This document shows positions 34,136-41,384 of a stretch of 64,000 bases of DNA, one piece after another. A model generated the notes under the pieces. That model saw nothing but the letters and a program-made list of their open reading frames with translations. It had not been told where the DNA came from and did no database searches. How positions within the stretch are numbered: position 1 is the stretch's first letter; each line of letters opens with the position of its first letter. A program made the translations under genes and the position numbers. Source of the stretch: Thioalkalivibrio sp. ALE31 (GTDB taxonomy: Bacteria > Pseudomonadota > Gammaproteobacteria > Ectothiorhodospirales > Ectothiorhodospiraceae); contig NZ_KB905024.1 of the NCBI RefSeq assembly GCF_000377405.1, positions 62,001-126,000 on the forward strand, in the 5' to 3' direction.

Positions 34136-34951
34136 ATGATGAACCGCACCGCCATGTTCCTCGGCGCGGGCCTCCTGCTCGCGGTCGCCACCCTGCCCGC
34201 CGCGGCGCTGGCGGAGGAATCCGCGGCGCGCGAGCTGGCACGCGCCGTCCACGAGCGCCCGGACGGGGACGATGCCGTCACCCGGGGGATCATGACACTC
34301 ACCGGGGGCGGCCGCCGCGAGCGTGTGCGCGAAAGCTACGAATATCGGCTGGATGGCGAGGAGCCCGGTGCCAGCCGCAACCTCATTCGCTTTACGTCGC
34401 CGCGCAACATTGCCGACACGGCCATACTGGTCCACAACCACCCGGGCGGCGATGTCGACCAGTGGCTCTACCTGCCCGCGATCCAGCGCGAGCGCCGCAT
34501 CAGCAGCGAGAACCGGGGCGGCAGCTTCGTGCAGTCCGAGCTCTACTTCGAGGACCTGGAAGACCGCGAACCGCACAAGGACCACCATCGCATCCTGGGC
34601 GAGGACGCCTACGAGGGCACCCCGGTCACCGTGCTCGAGAGCGTGCCCGTGGACAGCGGCAACTCCGTCTACAGCAAGCGGGTCAGCTGGATCCACGAGG
34701 AGACCCTCCTGCCGCTGCGTATCGACCTGTACGAAGGGGGCGAAGAGCCCGCGAAGCGCCTGGAGGTACAGCGGATCGAGGAGATCCAGGGCTACTGGAC
34801 GGTAACCCGCAGCTCCATGACCGATCTTGCCAGCGGCCGCACCACCATCCTCGAGGTCGAGGACGTGACCTACAACAGCGGTCTCCCGGACGAGCTATTC
34901 ACCCTCCGCGGCCTGTCGGACCCGAGCCTTGCGCGCCCCTATCGCCCATGA
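34136..34951 (+). CDS. Periplasmic LolA-like outer-membrane lipoprotein-sorting protein
   Basis: A 271-residue secreted protein. It has a signal peptide (MFLGAGLLLAVATLPAAALA) and a LolA/LolB-like half-barrel region. Segments RNLIRFTSPRNIADTAILV (~82), DQWLYLPAIQRERRIS (~105) and FTLRGLSDPS near the end match the outer-membrane lipoprotein-sorting family (PF17131). A GGAGG sits 12 bp before the ATG. This family commonly travels with RND/MMPL transporters and is thought to carry a lipid-like cargo across the periplasm. It starts 4 bp after the E1-like stop. Confidence 0.87.
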   Translation: MMNRTAMFLGAGLLLAVATLPAAALAEESAARELARAVHERPDGDDAVTRGIMTLTGGGRRERVRESYEYRLDGEEPGASRNLIRFTSPRNIADTAILVHNHPGGDVDQWLYLPAIQRERRISSENRGGSFVQSELYFEDLEDREPHKDHHRILGEDAYEGTPVTVLESVPVDSGNSVYSKRVSWIHEETLLPLRIDLYEGGEEPAKRLEVQRIEEIQGYWTVTRSSMTDLASGRTTILEVEDVTYNSGLPDELFTLRGLSDPSLARPYRP

Positions 34952-36878
34952 AGCGCCCACGCCCCGGCCCGGGGGATGGCGCGCCACGGTGCTCGCCGGG
35001 CTGCTGGTGCTGGGGCCAATGCCGCTGGCCGCCGCGGCGCCGGCCCCCTATACCGTGCAGCCGGGCGACACCCTCTGGAGCATCGCCCGCGATCTGCGCC
35101 CCGATCCGTCCGTCCGCATCCAGGCCATGGCGCAGGCGCTGTATGCCCGCAACCCGGATGCCTTTGACGGCGGACCCGAGGGCCTGAAGGCCGGGGCGAC
35201 GCTCCAGCCGCCCGCGCCGGACGAGCTTGCGCGCACCGAACCCGCGCCCATCCCGGGCGCCGGCAACTACTACACCGTGCGCGCCAGCGACACCCTGTGG
35301 AGCGTGGCCGAGCGCCTGCGCCCGGACCCGCGCATCCCCACTCGGGAGATGGTCCAGCGCCTGTTCGAACACAATCCGCACGCCTTCGACGGCGACGTGC
35401 ATACCCTGCGCGCCGGCGCGGTGCTGCAGGTCCCGGACATGCCCACGGCTGGGTCCGCCGCTGCGCCCGTCGCCGTCGCCGACGCATCCTCCGCTCCCGC
35501 GAGCGACGCCGCGCCTGACACTCCGGCACCGTCGCGCGACACCCCAAACGGTGATGCCGAAGACGAAGCACAGCGCGCGTTCGTATTCGGCGAGGAGTCG
35601 GCCGAGGATGCGGACGCGGACACCCAGACCGGCGCCGCCGCCTGGGACCTGCGGGTAGAGGACGCCCGCATCGAACTGGGCGTGCTGGGCACATCCGGGC
35701 GCCCCGTGGACCATGTGCAGCACGGTCGCGGCGTGGTCAGTGCCCGCCGCGACCTGAACGAGGCCTGGGAGCTGCGCCTGGGCGCGCGCGCGGACATCCA
35801 GGCCCAGCAGGGCGGCGACTACCCGAGCACCACCCGCGCACGCGCCGACTATGACGAAAATTTCCTGCGCTACCGGGGCGATCGTACGCGCGTCACCGTG
35901 GGCACCCAGCGCATCCTGTGGGGACGGGTGGACGAGATCCCGCCCACCGACCGGCTCAGCACCAAGGACCTGACCCGCTTCGGCCTGGACCCGTACGGCG
36001 AACGGCGCCGCGCGAACCCGGCGATCCGCGCGGAATTCTTCCAGGGGCCGTGGCATGCCGACCTGGTCTTCCTGCCCCTGTTCCGGCCGGCGGAGCTGCC
36101 TGACCGTGACAGCCTCTGGCACCCGGTGGACCGCAACCGCGGACGCCTGCTGGGGCTTCCACAGGACCCGGCGCTGGCGCCGGTGATCCAGCAGGCCGCG
36201 CTGGACGACGATGTCTCCGGCAACGGCGGCGCCGGCGTGCGCCTGGGGCGCTCCGGCCGCGGCGCCGATTTCGCCGTCACCGTCCAGCGGGCCCGGCATT
36301 CGCAGCCCTACTACCGCTTCGATACCGACACCCGCCAGGCCATCCTGGCCGGCCAGCCACCCGGGGACCCGACGCTGGAGGCCGTCCACCCGCGCACCTG
36401 GGTGGTGGGCGGCGACACCGCCTTTGCCACCGGCGCCTGGACCTGGCGCGCCGAGGCCGCCTGGCTGAGCGACGTGCCGGTGACCCGCGCGGATGACCTG
36501 CGCCAGACCACGGTGGAGGGGGTCGACTGGGTGGTCGGCGCCGAGGGCTTCCCCGGAGACGGGGACTTCCGCATGACCACCCAGTTGGCGGGCCAGCACC
36601 TGCTGAACGCCGGCGACATGCTGGATGCGCGCGAAAGCTACTTCCTGACCGGAGAACTGGAGAGCCCGTTTGCCGACTACAACTGGCGCGCCCGCCTGCG
36701 CTATTCGATCGGGCTCAACCGGCGCGACGTCTATCTGAACCCGGAACTGGCATGGATCGCCCGCGAACCCATGGAATTCTATATCGGCCTGCACTGGCTG
36801 GACGGGGCCGAGGGCACGGCCGGGGGCTTCTACCGCGATAACCGCATGCTCGTCACCGGCTGGCGGGGGCAGTTCTGA
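34929..36878 (+). CDS. LysM-repeat/outer-membrane barrel fusion (DUF1302-like)
   Basis: A 649-residue protein from TTG 34929, overlapping the previous gene by 23 bp. A signal peptide (VLAGLLVLGPMPLAAAA) is followed by two FimV-like LysM repeats, each about 55 residues: YTVQPGDTLWSIARDLRPDP and YTVRASDTLWSVAERLRPDP. An acidic linker (~165-225) follows, then a C-terminal ~420-residue strand-rich domain. Segments TRVTVGTQRILWGRVDEIP and RYSIGLNRRDVYLNPELAW there resemble DUF1302/porin-type barrels, and the protein ends in Phe. It probably binds peptidoglycan and spans the outer membrane, forming the exit for the transporter that follows. Confidence 0.8.
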   Translation: MRAPIAHEAPTPRPGGWRATVLAGLLVLGPMPLAAAAPAPYTVQPGDTLWSIARDLRPDPSVRIQAMAQALYARNPDAFDGGPEGLKAGATLQPPAPDELARTEPAPIPGAGNYYTVRASDTLWSVAERLRPDPRIPTREMVQRLFEHNPHAFDGDVHTLRAGAVLQVPDMPTAGSAAAPVAVADASSAPASDAAPDTPAPSRDTPNGDAEDEAQRAFVFGEESAEDADADTQTGAAAWDLRVEDARIELGVLGTSGRPVDHVQHGRGVVSARRDLNEAWELRLGARADIQAQQGGDYPSTTRARADYDENFLRYRGDRTRVTVGTQRILWGRVDEIPPTDRLSTKDLTRFGLDPYGERRRANPAIRAEFFQGPWHADLVFLPLFRPAELPDRDSLWHPVDRNRGRLLGLPQDPALAPVIQQAALDDDVSGNGGAGVRLGRSGRGADFAVTVQRARHSQPYYRFDTDTRQAILAGQPPGDPTLEAVHPRTWVVGGDTAFATGAWTWRAEAAWLSDVPVTRADDLRQTTVEGVDWVVGAEGFPGDGDFRMTTQLAGQHLLNAGDMLDARESYFLTGELESPFADYNWRARLRYSIGLNRRDVYLNPELAWIAREPMEFYIGLHWLDGAEGTAGGFYRDNRMLVTGWRGQF

Positions 36879-39136
36879 TGCGCTGGCTGCTGGGGCGCCC
36901 GCGACTGGCACTGGGCATCCTGGCCCTGCTGCTCTTCCTGCCCGGCCCGGTTCTCCTGCAGGTCAACCTGGATAACGCCCCCGAGTCCTATTTCCCCGAG
37001 GACGCCGCCGCCGTCACCTTCGATCGCGAACTGCGCGAACGCTTCCCTCAAGATCAGGTACTGGTCGGCCTGTTTACCGGCAGCGAGCTGTTCGAGGCCG
37101 ATTTCCTGCAACGCATCGACGCGCTGGTGCGCGACATGGAGGCCGACCCGAGCGTCGAACGGGTCCTGTCGGTCACCACCCTGGACCACATTCGGGCCAC
37201 GACCGACGGCTTCACCGTGGACCGCCTGGTGGACGGCCGCGCGCTGGACGAACGCACGGCCGATGAATGGCGCGAGCGGGTCTTGCGTGACCGCTTCGCC
37301 CCCGGCCTGGTAGCCGGCCCCGGCGGCGAGGCGCTGGCGGTGGTCGTGCGCCCGCACGCGCTGGAAAACAGCCTGCAGCGCCTGCAGCTGGAACGCCTGC
37401 TCCGCGACCGGATCGCCGAGCACGACCTGGAAGGCGATCTGACCGCCATCGCCGGCCATATCGCCCTGGATGTCGCGCAGCTCCGGGCGATGGTCAAGGA
37501 CCTCGCCTTCCTGGTTCCGGGCACCATGACCATCAGCCTCCTGCTGCTGTGGTGGCTGTTCCGGCGCCCGCTGGTGGTCGTGCTGTCCGCTGCCACGATC
37601 AGCGCGGTCACCGGGCCCGCGATCGCCCTGCTGATCCTGCTCGACCGGCCGTTCACACTGATCTCCGCCATCCTGCCGCCCCTGCTGACCGCATTGACGG
37701 TGGCGATGCTGATGCACTTCTTCAACGCCCTGCTGCATGCCGCGCAGCGCGGCCACCGGGGGCGCGCGCGCGTGGAGGCGGCGCTGGCCGCCGTGGCCCG
37801 TCCCACCGCGTTCATGGCGCTGACCACCGCGGCGGGGCTGGCGTCGCTGCAGGTCAGCAGCATCCGGCCGATCGAGACCTTCGGTCTGATCGGGGCCTTC
37901 GGCGTGCTCCTCGCCGCGGCGGTCGTACTGCTGCTCCTGCCGGCGATCATGGTGCGCTGGGATCGCGGCGACTGGCTCGCGCCGCAGCGCGGCCTGCGCC
38001 TGCTCGACCGCTTCACCGCGCGGGCGGCACACCTGGCGATCCGCCGCGCCGGCTGGGTCCTGCTGGCCACCGCCATCCTGGTGGCCCTGGCGATCCCGCA
38101 GATCCGGCAGGTCGAGGTCGAAACCGACCTCTACGCCTTCTTCGACGACGACCACTCGATCACCCAGGCGACCCGCGCAGTGGAGCGCGAACTCTCCGGG
38201 GTGATGGCGCTGGAGGTGGTGTTCGACGGGCCGGACTGGGACAGCCTGCAGGACCCGGAGCGCATGCAGGCCATCCAGCGGGTGCAGAACTGGCTGGACC
38301 AGCGCCCCGAGGTGGACTATAGCCTGTCCCTGCCGGATCTCGTCGCCGAGATGCACTGGGCCTTCAACGAGGAAGACCCGACCTTCCGGCACATCCCGGA
38401 CGACCCCAACCTGGTCGCCCAGTACCTGTTCATCTACGACGGCCGCGACCTGTTCGATGCCGTCGACCGCGACTTCGAACGCAGCCGCATCCTGCTCAAC
38501 CTGAACGCCCTCGGGGCGCGGGCCATCAACGCACTGATGGACGACCTGCGCGGCCACCTGGAAGCCAACCCGCCGGCCGACCTGGAATGGGACATGGCCG
38601 GGATGGCCCGACTTTTTGCGGATCAGGAACGCCTGCTGATCGAGGGGCAGCTGCACAGCCTGTATGCCGTGGCCGCGATGATCACGCTGCTGATGCTGCT
38701 GATGTGGCGCTCGATCCCGCTGACGCTGCTCAGCATGATCCCCAACCTGGCACCGGTGGCGATGATCTTCGCCCTGATGGGCCTGCTCGGCATCTGGCTG
38801 GACATGGCCACGGCCATGATTGCCAGTGTCGCCATCGGCATCGCCGTGGACGACACCATCCACATCCTGCACAACTATCGCCAGCGCCGCGGGCGGGGCA
38901 GTCCGGTCGCCTGGGCGCTCGCCCGCAGCTTCCGCCGAAGCGGGCGCGCGATCACCGCCACCACCATCGTGCTGGTGGGCCAGTTCCTGCTGCTAGCCCT
39001 GTCCGACTTCCAGCCCACGGCCGCCTTTGGCTGGTTGACCGCCTTCGGGCTGATCGCGGCGCTACTGTTCGACCTGCTGGTACTACCGGCCCTGCTGGTC
39101 GTCGGGCACCGGCTCGCGCGGGCCCGCACGGCCTGA
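36878..39136 (+). CDS. RND/MMPL-family transporter
   Basis: A 752-residue inner-membrane exporter. It has two sets of helices: TM1 near 10-28, a ~150-residue periplasmic loop, then TM2-6 (~210-365), and the same pattern repeated from ~395 to the end. The family motif GIAVDDTIHILHNY lies in the second bundle (~665). It resembles hopanoid-transporter or MMPL-like single-subunit RND proteins that move lipids. Its ATG overlaps the stop of the barrel gene by one base. It is last in the coupled six-gene operon, and a 380-bp gap follows. Confidence 0.9.
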   Translation: MRWLLGRPRLALGILALLLFLPGPVLLQVNLDNAPESYFPEDAAAVTFDRELRERFPQDQVLVGLFTGSELFEADFLQRIDALVRDMEADPSVERVLSVTTLDHIRATTDGFTVDRLVDGRALDERTADEWRERVLRDRFAPGLVAGPGGEALAVVVRPHALENSLQRLQLERLLRDRIAEHDLEGDLTAIAGHIALDVAQLRAMVKDLAFLVPGTMTISLLLLWWLFRRPLVVVLSAATISAVTGPAIALLILLDRPFTLISAILPPLLTALTVAMLMHFFNALLHAAQRGHRGRARVEAALAAVARPTAFMALTTAAGLASLQVSSIRPIETFGLIGAFGVLLAAAVVLLLLPAIMVRWDRGDWLAPQRGLRLLDRFTARAAHLAIRRAGWVLLATAILVALAIPQIRQVEVETDLYAFFDDDHSITQATRAVERELSGVMALEVVFDGPDWDSLQDPERMQAIQRVQNWLDQRPEVDYSLSLPDLVAEMHWAFNEEDPTFRHIPDDPNLVAQYLFIYDGRDLFDAVDRDFERSRILLNLNALGARAINALMDDLRGHLEANPPADLEWDMAGMARLFADQERLLIEGQLHSLYAVAAMITLLMLLMWRSIPLTLLSMIPNLAPVAMIFALMGLLGIWLDMATAMIASVAIGIAVDDTIHILHNYRQRRGRGSPVAWALARSFRRSGRAITATTIVLVGQFLLLALSDFQPTAAFGWLTAFGLIAALLFDLLVLPALLVVGHRLARARTA

Positions 39137-39178
39137 CCGAGCCCCGGCCGCGCCTCTGGCGACCGGCCTGTCGAGATG

Positions 39179-39296
39179 CTTTACAAGCCAAGTAATCCGC
39201 ACAACCCTATGTTTTTGCACATTCTTTACCGGTTTCTCCGGTTTCGGGCGTCCTGACGGCCTCATCCAGCCGGCCCGCTCGTCGACACCCTTTACA
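39179..39296 (+). promoter_or_regulatory. Three CTTTAC repeats, candidate activator sites
   Basis: The motif CTTTAC(A/C) occurs at 39179-39185, 39224-39230 and 39290-39296, all upstream of the sigma-54 element. Sigma-54 activators such as PrsR bind 80-200 bp upstream of the promoter, which is where these lie. The link to PrsR is inference. In the rest of 39137-39516 I see no gene. Confidence 0.35.
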
Positions 39297-39410
39297 GTTC
39301 CCCGGCCACAAGACCCTCCTGCGATCACGCGGTCCATGGCCCAGCAGCTGACCCCCAATTTTCTCCCTTCTTTTCAATGCCTTGCGACCCATCCGCCCTG
39401 AGCCTGGAAA

Positions 39411-39428
39411 TTGGCACGGAGCCTGCTT
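39411..39428 (+). promoter_or_regulatory. Sigma-54 (RpoN) promoter of the PEP-CTERM gene
   Basis: TTGGCACGGAGCCTGCTTT fits the -24/-12 consensus: the GG at 39413-39414 and the GC at 39425-39426 have exactly 10 bp between them, and TGGCACG is a perfect -24 box. It lies about 90 bp before the PEP-CTERM gene start. PEP-CTERM genes are known to depend on RpoN and the PrsK/PrsR pair, both of which are encoded a few kb downstream here. Confidence 0.75.
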
Positions 39429-39516
39429 TGTATTCAACCGAAAGCAACAGACACGGCCACCAGGCCAGACCCCGGCGATGGTTGAATCGCTGTAAATTGA
39501 GCATCAGGAGAGCCCC

Positions 39517-40485
39517 ATGAACGCGAAAAAAGTACTTCTCGCTTCGCTCTTTGTCGGCATGTTCGCCGCCGGCGCGAGCACGGCGACAGCGGCAGAGATC
39601 ATCGACTTCGACATCAACCTCGACGCCACCGCGGACTACAGCGGTTCGGTCGAGAACATTCGCCGCATCCAGTTCGACCTGAACACCCAGACCTTCCAGT
39701 ACGTTCAGGACCCGGACAGCCCGGTTCAGGTCGGCGATGTCTTCTATGACCGCGGCTACGGCGATGCATCGGGGTTCCGCACCTCGCTCAATACCGCTGC
39801 GCCTCGGACCGGGGACCGATTGGGTGAGGACTACTCCATGGGGCTCCTCTGGGATGAACTGCGCGGGGTGGTCACCGGGACCGATACCGTCGGCGGCAAC
39901 TACGCGGTCAACGCCAACTACACCTCGGTAGGCACCGACAACTTCCAGCTCTTCGTCTCCGACCTGAACCCCGGATTCGGTCAGGACTATGAAGCCGCGG
40001 CGGCCCACTTCAGCGCTGGCGAACAGGTGATGGAGCTGGCACTGGTGTCCGGCAACAGCATCCTGGAGTTCGACAGCGCGGGCGGCGCTTTCATCGAAGG
40101 GACCTTCACCTTCGAATTCCAGGTCGTGAACGTACTGCCGGGCTTCTGGTTCACCGCCGACGGCATCGACTTCGCCGATCTGCTGGAGGACGAGGAAGGC
40201 GCCCCGACGTTCATCGTCTCGGCCTTCGCCAGCGCCGGCACCATCCAGGAACCGGGTCCCGTGACCTTCTTCGGCGAAGACGCCAACAACGTCTACGGCG
40301 ACGAGCGCGAAGGGCAGACCCTCTTCAGCGAGACCCAGTCCACCCACGACGGCAGCCTGCGCTTCGCGGTGCCGGAGCCGGGCACCCTGGCGCTGATGGG
40401 CCTGTCCCTGCTGATCCTGGCGGGCTTCATCGGGGTCGGTGGCATGCGCCGCCGCTCCAACAGCACCCACCGCCAGGCCGCATAA
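39517..40485 (+). CDS. PEP-CTERM sorting-domain protein (XrtA substrate)
   Basis: A 322-residue secreted protein. The N-terminal signal peptide is KKVLLASLFVGMFAAGASTA. The body is acidic, Asp/Asn/Gly-rich and strand-like, with no Cys. The C-terminal sorting signal is complete: VPEPG at ~285, a hydrophobic stretch LALMGLSLLILAGFIGVGG, then basic MRRRS. XrtA should cut it at the membrane; the mature protein is probably matrix- or floc-associated and may be glycosylated. AGGAG precedes the ATG. It is monocistronic, with a sigma-54 promoter and its own terminator. Confidence 0.95.
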   Translation: MNAKKVLLASLFVGMFAAGASTATAAEIIDFDINLDATADYSGSVENIRRIQFDLNTQTFQYVQDPDSPVQVGDVFYDRGYGDASGFRTSLNTAAPRTGDRLGEDYSMGLLWDELRGVVTGTDTVGGNYAVNANYTSVGTDNFQLFVSDLNPGFGQDYEAAAAHFSAGEQVMELALVSGNSILEFDSAGGAFIEGTFTFEFQVVNVLPGFWFTADGIDFADLLEDEEGAPTFIVSAFASAGTIQEPGPVTFFGEDANNVYGDEREGQTLFSETQSTHDGSLRFAVPEPGTLALMGLSLLILAGFIGVGGMRRRSNSTHRQAA

Positions 40486-40505
40486 CACGCACCACCAACA
40501 GCCTT

Positions 40506-40567
40506 GGTGACCCACTCCCCCCTGTGGGGTCACCGAGTTAAGGGCTCCCTCCGCGGAGCCCTTTTTT
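40506..40567 (+). terminator. Terminator after the PEP-CTERM gene
   Basis: Two hairpins in series follow the gene: GGTGACCC/GGGGTCACC (40506-40534), then GGGCTCC-CTCCGC-GGAGCCC (40542-40561) followed by six T (40562-40567). The second is a standard Rho-independent terminator. Confidence 0.85.
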
Positions 40568-40742
40568 CTGCCCGGCCCCGGCCCATACGGCAACCCCACG
40601 CCCAGCCCTGGGCATACCAACCATCACGCACCACCATCATCTACACCCCAGTCAGAGCCTTCCCCCACGCCCGTCAATCCGCCCCGGACACCACGCCCCC
40701 ACACACCCGCGTCACCCCAGGTCCAGCGCTCCCCCACACCTC

Positions 40743-41252
40743 GTCATCCCAGCCGCAGCAAAGCGAAGAGCCGGGATCTCCCGACGCTGCCACCAACGCC
40801 ACGCCAGCCCTGAAGATCCCGGATACCCGCTACGCGGTTTCCGGGATGACGAACAGGGAGGTGCGCGGTGGAAACATCCTTGTAGGAACCTGCTTGCAGG
40901 CGAAGCCCCTGCCAGAGTCGGGCACGGGCAGGAGCATTCGCCTGCAAGCAGGCTCCCACAGGGGTCAAGGGGTCACATCAGGACATCCGGATTCCCCACC
41001 GCTGCACTCCCCCACACTCCGCCATCCCGGCCGTAGCGAAGCGAAGAGCCGGGATCTCCCACCCCCGCCACCGACGCCGCGCCAGCCCCCGGCAGATCCC
41101 GGCAGATCCCGGATAACCGCTGCGCGGTCTCCAGGATGACGACAGAGGGGTGCGCGGTGGAAACATCCTTGTGGGAGCCTGCTTGCAGGCGAAGCTCCTG
41201 CCAGAGCCGGACGCGGGCAGGGGCATTCGCCTGCGAGCAGGCTCCTACAGGG
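40743..41252. repeat. Duplicated composite REP/BIME array
   Basis: Two REP families alternate twice. Family 1 is bounded by CGTCATCCC(A/G)G and CCGGGATGACG and occurs at 40743-40852 and, slightly degenerate, at 41021-41142. Family 2 is a palindrome with CCTGCTTGCAGGCGAA on one arm and TTCGCCTGC(A/G)AGCAGG on the other; it occurs at 40881-40961 and 41171-41252. The linker GTGCGCGGTGGAAACATCC is shared, so a whole composite unit was duplicated. The rest of 40568-41333 shows no gene. Confidence 0.8.
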
Positions 41253-41333
41253 GGCGGAACAGGGCATCCAGATTCCCGGCCTCATACCCCCACACACCGT
41301 CATCCCCGCCGTGCAGGCGTGCGGGCAGGCATG

Positions 41334-41362
41334 AAAAAAGGGGCTGCCTGTGGCAGCCCCTT
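41334..41362 (-). terminator. Terminator after prsT
   Basis: Read on the minus strand, AAGGGGCTGCC-ACA-GGCAGCCCC is followed by six T (41339-41334). It lies 23 bp beyond the prsT stop and is a strong Rho-independent terminator for the prsK-prsR-prsT transcript. Confidence 0.88.
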
Positions 41363-41384
41363 CGAACGTCGGACGTCTTCGGGC

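Noticed and set aside
36830-38872. A 680-codon minus-strand frame across the RND transporter
   Set aside because: Its composition is Gln/His/Arg/Gly low-complexity typical of an antisense shadow, and the plus-strand frame has clear membrane segments.
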